The notes under the pieces are model-generated. The model was given only the letters and a program-made list of their open reading frames with translations, was not told the origin of the DNA and searched no databases. This document shows, one piece after another, positions 54,693 through 62,474 of a stretch of DNA of 64,000 nt. The stretch's first letter is position 1, and each line of letters begins with the position of its first letter. Source of the stretch: Lachnospiraceae bacterium (lineage in GTDB: Bacteria; Bacillota; Clostridia; Lachnospirales; Lachnospiraceae); assembly GCA_017479935.1 (NCBI GenBank), contig JAFVBO010000066.1:1-64000 (forward strand). The letters are read 5' to 3'. The position numbers were made by a program, and so were the translations under genes.

Positions 54693-54742
54693 AATAGTGT
54701 ATTACCTTCCCAAGGAAGGGGCAACATTCAAGGAGGAAAAAA

Positions 54743-55936
54743 ATGGCAAAAGCTAAATTTGAGAGAACCAAGCCGCATTGCAACATTGGTACAATCGGCC
54801 ATGTTGACCACGGCAAAACCACTCTGACCGCCGCTATCACCTACACTCTGCACAAGAGATACGGCCTGGGCGAGGAAGTCGCTTTCGATCAGATCGATAA
54901 GGCTCCCGAAGAGAAGGCTCGTGGTATCACAATCTCCACCGCACACGTTGAGTATGAGACCCCCAGACGTCACTATGCACACGTTGACTGCCCCGGACAT
55001 GCTGACTACGTTAAGAACATGATTACCGGTGCTGCTCAGATGGATGGTGCTATCCTGGTTGTTGCCGCTACCGATGGCGTTATGGCTCAGACCTCCGAGC
55101 ACGTTCTGCTGGCTCGTCAGGTAGGTGTTCCTTACATCGTTGTTTTCCTGAACAAGTGCGATATGGTTGATGACGAGGAACTGCTTGAGCTCGTTGAGAT
55201 GGAAATCCGTGAGCTGCTTGACAAGTACGATTTCCCTGGCGATGATACCCCGATCGTGAAGGGTTCCGCTCTGATGGCTCTGCAGGATCCGGAAGGTCCT
55301 TGGGGCGACAAGATCATCGAGCTCTTCAACATCATCGACGAGTACATCCCGGATCCGGAGCGCGACGTTGATAAGCCGTTCCTGATGCCCGTTGAGGACG
55401 TATTCTCCATCACCGGTCGTGGTACCGTTGCTACCGGCCGTGTTGAGAGAGGTGCTGTTCATGTTTCCGATCAGGTCGAAATCGTTGGTCTGAAGGAAGA
55501 GAAGAGAACCGTCGTTGTTACCGGTGTTGAGATGTTCCACAAGCTGCTGGATGAAGGCCAGGCTGGTGATAACATCGGTGCCCTGCTTCGTGGTGTTCAG
55601 AGAAACGAAATCGAAAGAGGACAGGTTCTTGCGAAACCCGGCAGTGTTAACCCTCACACCAAGTTCAAAGGCGAGATCTACGTCTTAAGCAAAGAAGAAG
55701 GTGGACGTCATACTCCTTTCTTCAGCAACTACAGACCGCAGTTCTACTTCAGAACGACGGACGTTACCGGTGTCTGCAATCTGCCCGACGGCGTTGAGAT
55801 GTGCATGCCTGGTGACCACATCACCATCACGGTTGAACTGATTCACCCTGTAGCTATGGAGCAGAACCTCCGCTTCGCTATCCGTGAAGGCGGCCGTACT
55901 GTTGCTTCTGGTCAGGTTACCGAGATCATCGAGTAA
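54743..55936 (+). CDS. tuf: Elongation factor Tu
   Basis: 397 aa. GTPase that brings aminoacyl-tRNA to the ribosome. G-domain motifs [10 protein letters not shown] (residues 19-28), DCPGHADY and NKCDMVDD, then beta-barrel domains II and III ([36 protein letters not shown] split). RBS AGGAGG. Codon use is strongly biased to GTT, GCT and CGT compared with neighbours, as expected for a very highly expressed gene. It ends at a strong terminator. Confidence 0.99.
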   Translation: MAKAKFERTKPHCNIGTIGHVDHGKTTLTAAITYTLHKRYGLGEEVAFDQIDKAPEEKARGITISTAHVEYETPRRHYAHVDCPGHADYVKNMITGAAQMDGAILVVAATDGVMAQTSEHVLLARQVGVPYIVVFLNKCDMVDDEELLELVEMEIRELLDKYDFPGDDTPIVKGSALMALQDPEGPWGDKIIELFNIIDEYIPDPERDVDKPFLMPVEDVFSITGRGTVATGRVERGAVHVSDQVEIVGLKEEKRTVVVTGVEMFHKLLDEGQAGDNIGALLRGVQRNEIERGQVLAKPGSVNPHTKFKGEIYVLSKEEGGRHTPFFSNYRPQFYFRTTDVTGVCNLPDGVEMCMPGDHITITVELIHPVAMEQNLRFAIREGGRTVASGQVTEIIE

Positions 55937-55967
55937 GCGATAAAGCAATCGTAAGTAGATATAATAG

Positions 55968-55997
55968 GGTCGGAGAGCTTGCTCTCCGACCTTTTCG
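55968..55997 (+). terminator. Terminator after tuf
   Basis: GGTCGGAGAGC, loop TT, GCTCTCCGACC and TTTT. Confidence 0.92.
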
Positions 55998-56041
55998 TAT
56001 ACATTGGGGGAAGATACTTGAGAAAGAGGGAGGAGAAGGGG

Positions 56042-57469
56042 ATGGAAAGCCGTATTCACTTTGGAACCGGTGGCTGGCGCGCCATTATCGCGGACGATTT
56101 TACCAAAGCGAACGTGCGCCTTTTGACAGCCGGGCTCTGCGCTCTGATGAAGAAGGACGGGTACGGGGGCTGCGAGGTTTTGATAGGGTATGACCGGCGG
56201 TTTATGTCGGGGGAGGCGGCGCGCTGGGCCGCGGAAGTGCTGGCCGGAAATGGCTTTCACGTCCTGGCGGTGGATCATCCGATTCCCACGCCGCTTGCCA
56301 TGTTTACCGTCAAAGAGAAGAACCTTCCCTATGGGATGATGATCACGGCCAGCCATAATCCGGCTGTCTATAACGGGATTAAGCTGTTCCGCCCGGTGGG
56401 GCGCGACGCGGATCAGGAGATGACCGACCGGATTGAGGCGGAGATGGCCGCGATCGAGCCGGTGGAGAAGGAGATTCTTTCCGTGCCGTTTGAACAGGGG
56501 CTCGCGGAGGGGAAGATCCGTGAAATCTCTCCTGACCAAGACTATATGGACAGTGTTCTGGCGGCCATGCGTGCAGAGCCGGTCCGCAAGGCGGATTTGC
56601 GCATCGCGGTGGATCCGCTGCACGGCGTGGGCGGGCCCTGCATGAAAACCATCTTAAACCGGTGCTTTTGCGAAACCCACCTTCTGCATGCGGCACGAGA
56701 TCCGCTGTTTGGCGGGATGGCACCCACGCCTACGAAGGAAGCCTTGGGAGCGCTGTCGCGCTATGTCAGGGAACATAAGATGAATCTTGGGATTGGCATG
56801 GACGGGGATGCGGACCGGCTGGGCGTGATCGACGAGGAGGGAAACTACCTGCATCCGAATAAGCTCCTGGTGCTGCTGTACTATTACCTGGTTAAATACC
56901 GCGGCTGGCGCGGCCCCTGCGTGCGCAATCACTCCACCACGCACCTGCTGGACGCGGTGGCAAAGGACTTTGGGCAGACCTGCTATGAAGTTCCCGTGGG
57001 CTTTAAGCACATCGAAGCAAAGATGGAAGAGACGGGCGCGGTGATCGGAGGGGAGTCCTCCGGCGGGATGGCGGTGCACGGACATATCTCCGGGAAGGAC
57101 GCCATCTATTCGGCGGCCCTCCTGATCGAGATGCTGGCGGTGACCGGAAAATCCGTGGGAGAGCTGTTCCGTGAGATTACCGGGCGCTATGGGGAATACC
57201 ATTACCGGGAGACCTCGTTTGCCATGTCGGAGAGCAGAAAGCGGGAACTGCGAACGCTTCTGTACGAGCAGAAGCACATCCCTGTGTTTGCGAAAGAAGT
57301 GGAACGAGTGGGAGCAGAGGACGGCCTGAAGGTGTATTTTGCGGACGGGAGCTGGACCACCTGCCGCTTTTCAGGCACGGAGCCGGTGCTGCGCATCTGC
57401 GCGGAGGCGGCCACGGTGGAGGCTGCCGAAGCAGACATAAAGTTGTGGCAAAAAGAGCTGGGGCTGTAA
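56042..57469 (+). CDS. Phosphoglucomutase/phosphomannomutase
   Basis: 475 aa, ATG at 56042 with GGAGGAGAAG before it. Alpha-D-phosphohexomutase that shifts a phosphate between C1 and C6 of a hexose. Active-site serine in TASHNP (Ser104), metal-binding DGDADR (Asp254), sugar-binding GGESSGG near 340 and phosphate-binding RFSGTEP near 442 are intact. It can make glucose-1-phosphate for GlgC or mannose-1-phosphate for glycans; the sugar preference is not clear. Located alone between two terminators; no clear separate promoter was found, so read-through from tuf is possible. Confidence 0.94.
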   Translation: MESRIHFGTGGWRAIIADDFTKANVRLLTAGLCALMKKDGYGGCEVLIGYDRRFMSGEAARWAAEVLAGNGFHVLAVDHPIPTPLAMFTVKEKNLPYGMMITASHNPAVYNGIKLFRPVGRDADQEMTDRIEAEMAAIEPVEKEILSVPFEQGLAEGKIREISPDQDYMDSVLAAMRAEPVRKADLRIAVDPLHGVGGPCMKTILNRCFCETHLLHAARDPLFGGMAPTPTKEALGALSRYVREHKMNLGIGMDGDADRLGVIDEEGNYLHPNKLLVLLYYYLVKYRGWRGPCVRNHSTTHLLDAVAKDFGQTCYEVPVGFKHIEAKMEETGAVIGGESSGGMAVHGHISGKDAIYSAALLIEMLAVTGKSVGELFREITGRYGEYHYRETSFAMSESRKRELRTLLYEQKHIPVFAKEVERVGAEDGLKVYFADGSWTTCRFSGTEPVLRICAEAATVEAAEADIKLWQKELGL

Positions 57470-57505
57470 GAGGTGGGCGTGATACAGCATAATAGGAAAG
57501 CAAGA

Positions 57506-57540
57506 GCGGCCGGGAGAAAAAATCCTCCCGGCCGCTTTTA
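57506..57540. terminator. Terminator between phosphohexomutase and ferredoxin genes
   Basis: GCGGCCGGGAG, loop of eight, CTCCCGGCCGC and TTTTA. A-rich on the other side is weak, so mainly for the plus strand. Confidence 0.88.
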
Positions 57541-57562
57541 CTTATACAATTTTGAATTTGAC

Positions 57563-57727
57563 TTACGAAATAGCGCCAACAGGGCAGCCAGCTTCGCAGG
57601 CACCGCACTCAACGCAAGCATCGCTGCACTCAGCCTTGCCATCATCGCCAACAGCGATAGCGCCAACGGGGCAGGTGCTCTCACATGCGCCACATCCTAC
57701 ACACAGATCTTTGTCAACAGTCTTCAT
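57563..57727 (-). CDS. 2[4Fe-4S] ferredoxin
   Basis: Only 54 aa, easily missed. Translating the minus strand from the ATG at 57727 (ribosome site TAAGGAGG) gives two classic clusters: Cys9-x2-Cys12-x2-Cys15-x3-Cys19-Pro and Cys38-x2-Cys41-x2-Cys44-x3-Cys48-Pro, with an extra Cys34. The two halves each end in CPVGAI, showing the internal duplication of clostridial ferredoxins. It carries low-potential electrons to and from hydrogenase, pyruvate:ferredoxin oxidoreductase and Rnf-type complexes. The region upstream (57728-58060) has no gene; it holds the small palindrome GGTTAAATATAACTAACC near 57969. Confidence 0.95.
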   Translation of the reverse strand: MKTVDKDLCVGCGACESTCPVGAIAVGDDGKAECSDACVECGACEAGCPVGAIS

Positions 57728-58062
57728 TTTGCTTCCTCCTTATAAATCAGATAAACTTACCATACTGGTTTGGTGCAGGTTTACAACCTGCTGTTCAAAG
57801 AAAAGCCGAAGCTGCCGTATGTATGCCTGGCTTTCAATGCGAAGTATACCACAGATCCGGAAAATGGGAAGAGTTTTGTCAAAAATTAATAAATTGTTCA
57901 CAAAAAAAGACATGCAAATTAGGCAATACTAACCACGGGAAAGCTGATAAATAAAGGATTTTCAACGGTTAAATATAACTAACCGAAAATAACGGATCTT
58001 GCGAAAGAGCAGTGGTTAAACGGCAGAAATGACCGATGTGGGGACGGGATGGAGGTCCCCTG

Positions 58063-58091
58063 TTTACGGATAGAAAAAAGTGTGCTAAAAT
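58063..58091 (+). promoter_or_regulatory. Promoter of the deaminase-like gene
   Basis: TTTACG (58063-58068), 17-nt spacer, TAAAAT (58086-58091), 26 nt before the start codon. Confidence 0.55.
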
Positions 58092-58117
58092 CAAAACAAA
58101 GAAAGGGAGGTGTTCAC

Positions 58118-58525
58118 ATGGATAACGAGAAGTTGATTGAAATCGCGATGGATGAGATGGAGAAGTCGTACGCTCCCTATTCGCATTATCTGCAGGCGGC
58201 TGCCTTAGAGGCGGAAGACGGAACCATTTACACCGGCTGCAAGGTGGAAAACGCGTCCTATCCCATGACTGCGAGTGCCGAAGCGGTTGCGTTTTATAAG
58301 GCCGTTTCCGAGGGAAAGAGAAATTTCCGGAAAATTGCGTTAGTGGGGGGATCGGAAGGAAAAATCACCGATTATTGTCTGCCCAGCGGGGACAGCCGAC
58401 AGGTGATGCTGGAGTTTTGCAATCCCATGACGTTCGAGGTGATCCTGGCGACCTCTCCGGAGGACTATAAGGTCTACGCCTTAGAGGAGCTGATGCCGCT
58501 TTATTTTGGCCCGAAGCACCGTTAA
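58118..58525 (+). CDS. Cytidine deaminase-like protein without zinc ligands
   Basis: 135 aa, normal Cdd length, with GGGAGGTG ahead of the ATG. It aligns along its whole length with tetrameric cytidine deaminases: YAPYSHY, KVENASYPM, AEAVAFYKAVSEG and RQVMLEF. All three cysteines that bind the catalytic zinc are serine here: Ser53 (SAE in place of CAE) and Ser90/Ser93 (PSGDS in place of PCGAC, compare Bacillus Cys53, Cys86, Cys89). The catalytic Glu55 remains. It is therefore unlikely to deaminate cytidine in the known way; it may bind a nucleoside, regulate another enzyme, or use a different metal. Confidence 0.9.
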   Translation: MDNEKLIEIAMDEMEKSYAPYSHYLQAAALEAEDGTIYTGCKVENASYPMTASAEAVAFYKAVSEGKRNFRKIALVGGSEGKITDYCLPSGDSRQVMLEFCNPMTFEVILATSPEDYKVYALEELMPLYFGPKHR

Positions 58526-58560
58526 AAAACGCAAAGCGGACAAAGAGTTTTCCGGGATCC

Positions 58561-58611
58561 GCGAAGCGCATTGCCTGTGGCTTCGTACCTGCTCAGGTAC
58601 TGAGCAGGTAC
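58561..58611. repeat. Fragment of the 138-bp element, copy 4
   Basis: Matches only the right end: GCGCATTGCCTGTGGCTTCG, then the palindrome GTACCTGCTCA...TGAGCAGGTAC. Compared with copy 1 (GTAACTGCTCA...TGAGCAGTTAC) both arms have changed together, A-T to C-G. Confidence 0.85.
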
Positions 58612-58633
58612 AATAATTTTGTCCGTATATCTA

Positions 58634-58662
58634 TTGTCAAATCGGTTTTTACATAGTATAAT
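58634..58662 (+). promoter_or_regulatory. Strong promoter of the probable 6S RNA
   Basis: TTGTCA (58634-58639), 17-nt spacer, perfect TATAAT (58657-58662). Predicted start near 58669. Confidence 0.82.
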
Positions 58663-58668
58663 CGCCGT

Positions 58669-58875
58669 GTCTGAAAAAAACTACTCATCAGCCTGGGGTG
58701 TTCGCCAACCTGTTTTTTTGAACCTACATTTTGACATACGGGACTCCTATATCGTTACACGGATGTCAGGCCTTATCTTTTAGATCAGAGGAAGGCTGAA
58801 GTGTTAACTGCGGAAACCCACCTAGCTCTGCTAGGCGTCAGAACTACAGGAAACGGCACTCTGGGTTGTCTTTGT
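58669..58875 (+). ncRNA. ssrS: Probable 6S RNA
   Basis: 6S RNA mimics an open promoter and binds the housekeeping polymerase. Here a strong promoter leads to a non-coding stretch whose ends pair perfectly over 12 positions including wobbles (58689-58700 with 58857-58868), enclosing about 156 nt with a large unpaired middle. GGGGTGTTCGCC at the 5' side and ACAGGAAACGGCACTCTGGG at the 3' side resemble the conserved ends of 6S RNA. A hairpin CCTAGCTCTGCTAGG lies in the 3' half. Exact ends are not certain and no terminator is visible, so it may also be the leader of the lipoprotein gene 15 nt downstream. Confidence 0.68.
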
Positions 58876-58889
58876 ATTGGGAGAAAATA

Positions 58890-60035
58890 ATGAAAAAAGC
58901 AAATACGCTTTGGGCCCTCGTTCTTCTGATCTGCCTGTCAGTCGGATGTGCGCCAAAAGGTTCCACCTGGAATGAGCAGGGGCGTTCGTACTACGAAGAG
59001 GGGGATTTTGAGAAGGCCAGACAGGCTTTTCAGATCGCGGTATCGGAAAATCCGGAGGATGCGGGATATTACGCCAATCTGGGGATGGCCTGCATCGAAC
59101 TGAAGGCATATAGCGATGCGGCGGACGCGTTCCGCGCGGCGCTGGCCTTGGATGACCAGAACCCGTACGTCTACCGGGGAGAGGGCATCCTTTTCTTCCG
59201 CCAGGAAGAGTACAGCCAGGCGGTGTCCATGTTCGATGCAGCGGAGAAGCTGGCGGAGAAAAACGCGGAGCTGCTGCTGGACATCCGGCAGTACAAAGCG
59301 GAGGCCCAGATTCGGGCGAAGGACTATGTGAAGGCGGTTTACACCTACCAGGATATTCTGCAGACCGAAAGCAAGAATCCGCAGATCTGGTACGAGTATG
59401 GCCGTACGCTTTTGCTGGCAGGCGAAAAGGATTACGCCAGTCAGGCGTTTGACGAGATGGATAAAGCCGGCGTGAAAGATCTGTCCACCTACCTGCGCGT
59501 GTGGGGCCTGCTGAGTGAGAACGGCTATGGAGAGGACGGAAAATACTGGCTGCGCAAGATCCTGGTCACAAAGGGTGACGATGAACAGACACGGGAAGCC
59601 CGCGCGCAGGCGGCGTTTTTGCTGGAAGATTACGGGAGATGCGTCGTGGAGCTCGAGGCGGTGGGGCTTAATCGGCTTCCGATTAACAGCATCACCTACC
59701 TGGCGGTAAGCTATCTGAATCTGGACCGGGGCGAGGAAGCACTGTCGCTGCTTCAGAGACTGAAGTCCCAGGAACCCGACAACGGGAAGGTGGACGAGTA
59801 TATTGCGGAGTATTATCTGCTGAAAGAAGACTATGAGAAGGCCCTTGCGAGCGTGCAGGATGGACAGAAGAAGCTGAACGGAGAGGAGCGGAAGACGCTG
59901 GACTACTACGAGGCGGTCTGCTACGAGTACCTGCATGAGTATCAGAAGGCACTGGCCTGTTTTGAAGCATATCAGAAAACCTACGGCGCAGAGGAAAAGG
60001 TGACGCATGAAATCCAGTTCCTCCGTTCCCGGTAG
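58890..60035 (+). CDS. TPR-repeat lipoprotein
   Basis: 381 aa. N-terminal signal with the lipobox LSVGC places it on the outer face of the membrane. From residue ~30 to the end there are about nine tetratricopeptide repeats (for example YYEEGDFEKARQAFQIAVSE, YYANLGMACIELKAYSDAAD), which form a helical scaffold for protein binding. The ligand is unknown. The start at 58890 is behind GGGAGA. It sits between the probable 6S RNA and hflX and is likely transcribed with hflX. Confidence 0.9.
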   Translation: MKKANTLWALVLLICLSVGCAPKGSTWNEQGRSYYEEGDFEKARQAFQIAVSENPEDAGYYANLGMACIELKAYSDAADAFRAALALDDQNPYVYRGEGILFFRQEEYSQAVSMFDAAEKLAEKNAELLLDIRQYKAEAQIRAKDYVKAVYTYQDILQTESKNPQIWYEYGRTLLLAGEKDYASQAFDEMDKAGVKDLSTYLRVWGLLSENGYGEDGKYWLRKILVTKGDDEQTREARAQAAFLLEDYGRCVVELEAVGLNRLPINSITYLAVSYLNLDRGEEALSLLQRLKSQEPDNGKVDEYIAEYYLLKEDYEKALASVQDGQKKLNGEERKTLDYYEAVCYEYLHEYQKALACFEAYQKTYGAEEKVTHEIQFLRSR

Positions 60036-60048
60036 GAAAAAGGGGAAG

Positions 60049-61284
60049 ATGATCGAGACTAAGGAAGAAAAAGAACGGGTAATCCTGGTGGGCGTGTCCA
60101 CCGGAGAACACGATGACACGGAAAAATCTTTGCGCGAGCTGGCGGAACTGGTTTCGACAGCCGGCGCGGAGACATTGGATATCATGATCCAGAACCGGGA
60201 GAGCATTCATCCCGGAACCTATCTGGGAAAAGGCAAAATCGACGAGGTGCGCGAACGGGTTGCAGAGCTCGGGGCGGACGGCGTTGTCTGTGACGATGAG
60301 CTGTCGCCGGCGCAGCTTCGCAACCTGCAGGACGCCCTCGACTGTAAGGTGATGGACCGGACGATCGTGATCCTGGATATCTTTGCGGCGCACGCGACCA
60401 CACGGGAAGGCCGGATCCAGGTGGAATTGGCGCAGCTCAAGGACCGGGCCGTGCGCCTGGTGGGCATGCGGCGTTCCCTGTCCCGCTTAGGCGGCGGCAT
60501 CGGAACCAGAGGCCCGGGTGAAAAGAAGCTGGAGATCGACCGCCGGCGGATCCATGAGCGGATCAGCCAGTTAAAGAGCGAGTTGGCGGAGGTGACACGG
60601 CACCGGGAGACCACCCGGATGAAGCGGACCAAGAACCATATGCCCGTGGCGGCGATCGTGGGATATACGAACGCCGGAAAATCGACCCTGCTAAACAGCC
60701 TGACACAGGCGGATATCTTTGCCGAGGACAAGCTGTTTGCCACGCTGGATCCCACCACCCGGGAACTGATTTTGGGCGCCGGGGAGCGCGTCCTTTTGAC
60801 CGACACCGTAGGCTTTATCCGGAAACTGCCGCATCATCTGATCGAGGCGTTTCAGAGTACCCTGGAGGAAGCGCGGTATGCCGATCTGATTCTGCACGTG
60901 GTGGATGCGTCCAACCCGGACATGGACGTGCAGATGCACGTGGTGTACGAGACATTAAAGAAGCTGGAAATCAGCGACAAACCGATTTATACGCTGTTTA
61001 ACAAGGTGGACAAGGAAGGCGTGCCGGAGGTCTTAAAAGATTTCCAGGCGGAAAAGGCCTTTCGCATTTCCGCGCGCACCGGGGAAGGCCTGGAGGACGT
61101 GAAGGAAGCGTTGTCGTCCTTCCTGCGGAGTCGGGGCATCGCGGTCAATCGTTGCTTTTCCTATGCGGAAGCGGGAAAGATTCAGATCTTAAGAAAATAT
61201 GGGCAGCTGCTCTCGGAAGATTACACCGATGAGGGCATTGTCGTCACCGGTTTTATTCCGGCGGAGTACTACGATCGGCTCTAA
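60049..61284 (+). CDS. hflX: Ribosome-associated GTPase HflX
   Basis: 411 aa from the ATG at 60049; an in-frame ATG at 60007 overlaps the preceding gene by 29 nt and has a reasonable ribosome site too. HflX splits stalled ribosomes, notably after heat or antibiotic stress. The N-terminal HflX domain (GTYLGKGKIDEV, DDELSPAQLRNL, RTIVILDIFAAHA, RGPGEKKLEIDRR) is followed by the G domain: GYTNAGKST near 205, TDTVGFIRKLP and NKVD. The C-terminal subdomain is complete. No resistance-type changes can be judged. Confidence 0.96.
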   Translation: MIETKEEKERVILVGVSTGEHDDTEKSLRELAELVSTAGAETLDIMIQNRESIHPGTYLGKGKIDEVRERVAELGADGVVCDDELSPAQLRNLQDALDCKVMDRTIVILDIFAAHATTREGRIQVELAQLKDRAVRLVGMRRSLSRLGGGIGTRGPGEKKLEIDRRRIHERISQLKSELAEVTRHRETTRMKRTKNHMPVAAIVGYTNAGKSTLLNSLTQADIFAEDKLFATLDPTTRELILGAGERVLLTDTVGFIRKLPHHLIEAFQSTLEEARYADLILHVVDASNPDMDVQMHVVYETLKKLEISDKPIYTLFNKVDKEGVPEVLKDFQAEKAFRISARTGEGLEDVKEALSSFLRSRGIAVNRCFSYAEAGKIQILRKYGQLLSEDYTDEGIVVTGFIPAEYYDRL

Positions 61285-61345
61285 CACCAATCGTATCGGG
61301 AACATCGAATTTTTGAGAAACGCAATTGTGAGAGTCTGAAAAAAG

Positions 61346-61535
61346 GTTACTATTCACGGGTCAATAGCAATCAAGAGGTGCTTTGCATGCTTGCATGCAT
61401 AAGCACTCTTGATTTGCTATTGAACTGCGAAAGCAGTCACCACCCATCAGTCCCAGGCAAAAGCACCGAAGGTGCGACATACGCTGTAAGCGGATGGCCT
61501 GGGACCTGATGGGTTGGTGACCCGTGAATAGTAAC
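61346..61535. repeat. 190-bp element with perfect 18-bp terminal inverted repeats
   Basis: Left end GTTACTATTCACGGGTCA (61346-61363) is the exact reverse complement of the right end (61518-61535). Inside are two hairpins: CAATAGCAATCAAGAGGTGC...GCACTCTTGATTTGCTATTG, and CAGTCCCAGGC...GCCTGGGACCTG. It has the form of a miniature inverted-repeat transposable element. Parts recur at 561-642, 30426-30472 and 36392-36463. Nothing else is seen between hflX and folA. Confidence 0.88.
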
Positions 61536-61661
61536 GAAAAAAGGCGGAACAATTGCGCTTCTTTTGTATTACGCTATTCAAGCACGGATATGCAGGGAAA
61601 TGGTTGCTGGCAGCCACTTTTCCTTGTTTTCCGCAAATGTGGCTTGTGATGGGAGGAAATG

Positions 61662-62177
61662 ATGAAGGCAATTGTGGCAGTAGATCGTAACTGGGGAATT
61701 GGCCGGGACGGAGGCCTTTTGGTGAGCGTACCGGAGGACATGAAGTATTTCCGGGAGACCACGAAAGGAGCCGTGGTGATCCTGGGGCGCAAAACCCTGG
61801 AGAGCTTTCCGGGGGGAAGGCCGTTAAAGGGGCGCGTCAATATCGTCCTTTCCCGCAAGGAGGACGAGCGGCGGATCGTGGATGGAAACACGGAGCTTGT
61901 GTTTGTGAAGACAGCGGCGCAGGCGGCAGCCGTAGCGGAAAACTACCCGGACCGCAACGTGTTTGTCATCGGCGGGGAGAGCATTTACCTGCTGCTGTTG
62001 CCGTTTTGCGAGGAAGCCCTGGTGACGAAGCTGGAGACGACTTTCCCTGCGGATACGTTTTTCCCGAACCTGGATCTGGAGGAGAACTGGGAGAAGTGCG
62101 AGACGGGGGAGATGCGGGAATGGGAAGGACTGCGCTTTCATTTTGACCGCTACCGTCAGATCACCAAAACGGTGTAA
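61662..62177 (+). CDS. folA: Dihydrofolate reductase
   Basis: 171 aa; of two adjacent ATGs (61659, 61662) the second has better spacing from GGGAGG. It reduces dihydrofolate with NADPH, the target of trimethoprim. Motifs: AIVAVDRNWGIGRDGGLLVS, VPEDMKYFRETTKGAVVILGRKT split by spacing, SFPGGRPLKGRVNIVLS and VFVIGGESIYLLLLP. The active-site acid is Glu in VPEDMKYF (Asp/Glu region). Thymidylate synthase, its usual partner, is not in the window. Confidence 0.95.
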   Translation: MKAIVAVDRNWGIGRDGGLLVSVPEDMKYFRETTKGAVVILGRKTLESFPGGRPLKGRVNIVLSRKEDERRIVDGNTELVFVKTAAQAAAVAENYPDRNVFVIGGESIYLLLLPFCEEALVTKLETTFPADTFFPNLDLEENWEKCETGEMREWEGLRFHFDRYRQITKTV

Positions 62178-62221
62178 ACTGGCGCTGCATAAAAGGCCGG
62201 GATGATTTATGAAAAGTTTAT

Positions 62222-62250
62222 TTGATCGCGTTTGGCATTAGGGGTAGAAT
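62222..62250 (+). promoter_or_regulatory. Promoter of the RND gene
   Basis: TTGATC (62222-62227), 17-nt spacer, TAGAAT (62245-62250). Leader of about 220 nt, largely foldable. Confidence 0.6.
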
Positions 62251-62267
62251 TTTTTTGAAAGCAAAGT

Positions 62268-62440
62268 GAGGATGCAAGGCATGAGCGAAGAACTTGTTCT
62301 TCAGCTCATGCAATTGCATCCGAGCGCGCAACAAAATGAGGCATACAGCTACGCGACCAAAGGGAGCGGAGCGAATGCCGAATTTTGTTGCAGCGGCGCG
62401 TTAGTTGCGTAGCAACGAAGCGACGCATTTGCTTTCCCGG
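62268..62440. repeat. Multi-hairpin leader related to the element at 36040
   Basis: Three hairpins in order: GGATGCAAGGCATGAGC...GCTCATGCAATTGCATCC (62271-62322), AACAAAATGAGGCAT...ATGCCGAATTTTGTT (62331-62396), and GTTGCGTAGCAAC (about 62405-62417). Parts of the last two recur at 36040-36098. It lies between the predicted promoter and the RND start, so it may be transcribed as a structured leader. Confidence 0.65.
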
Positions 62441-62474
62441 GAAGTGTATCAATGCGCAACAAGAAAGGCAGAAC

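Noticed and set aside
57473..57745. Plus-strand small proteins over the ferredoxin gene
   Set aside because: They are the complement of a clear minus-strand 4Fe-4S ferredoxin with a ribosome site.
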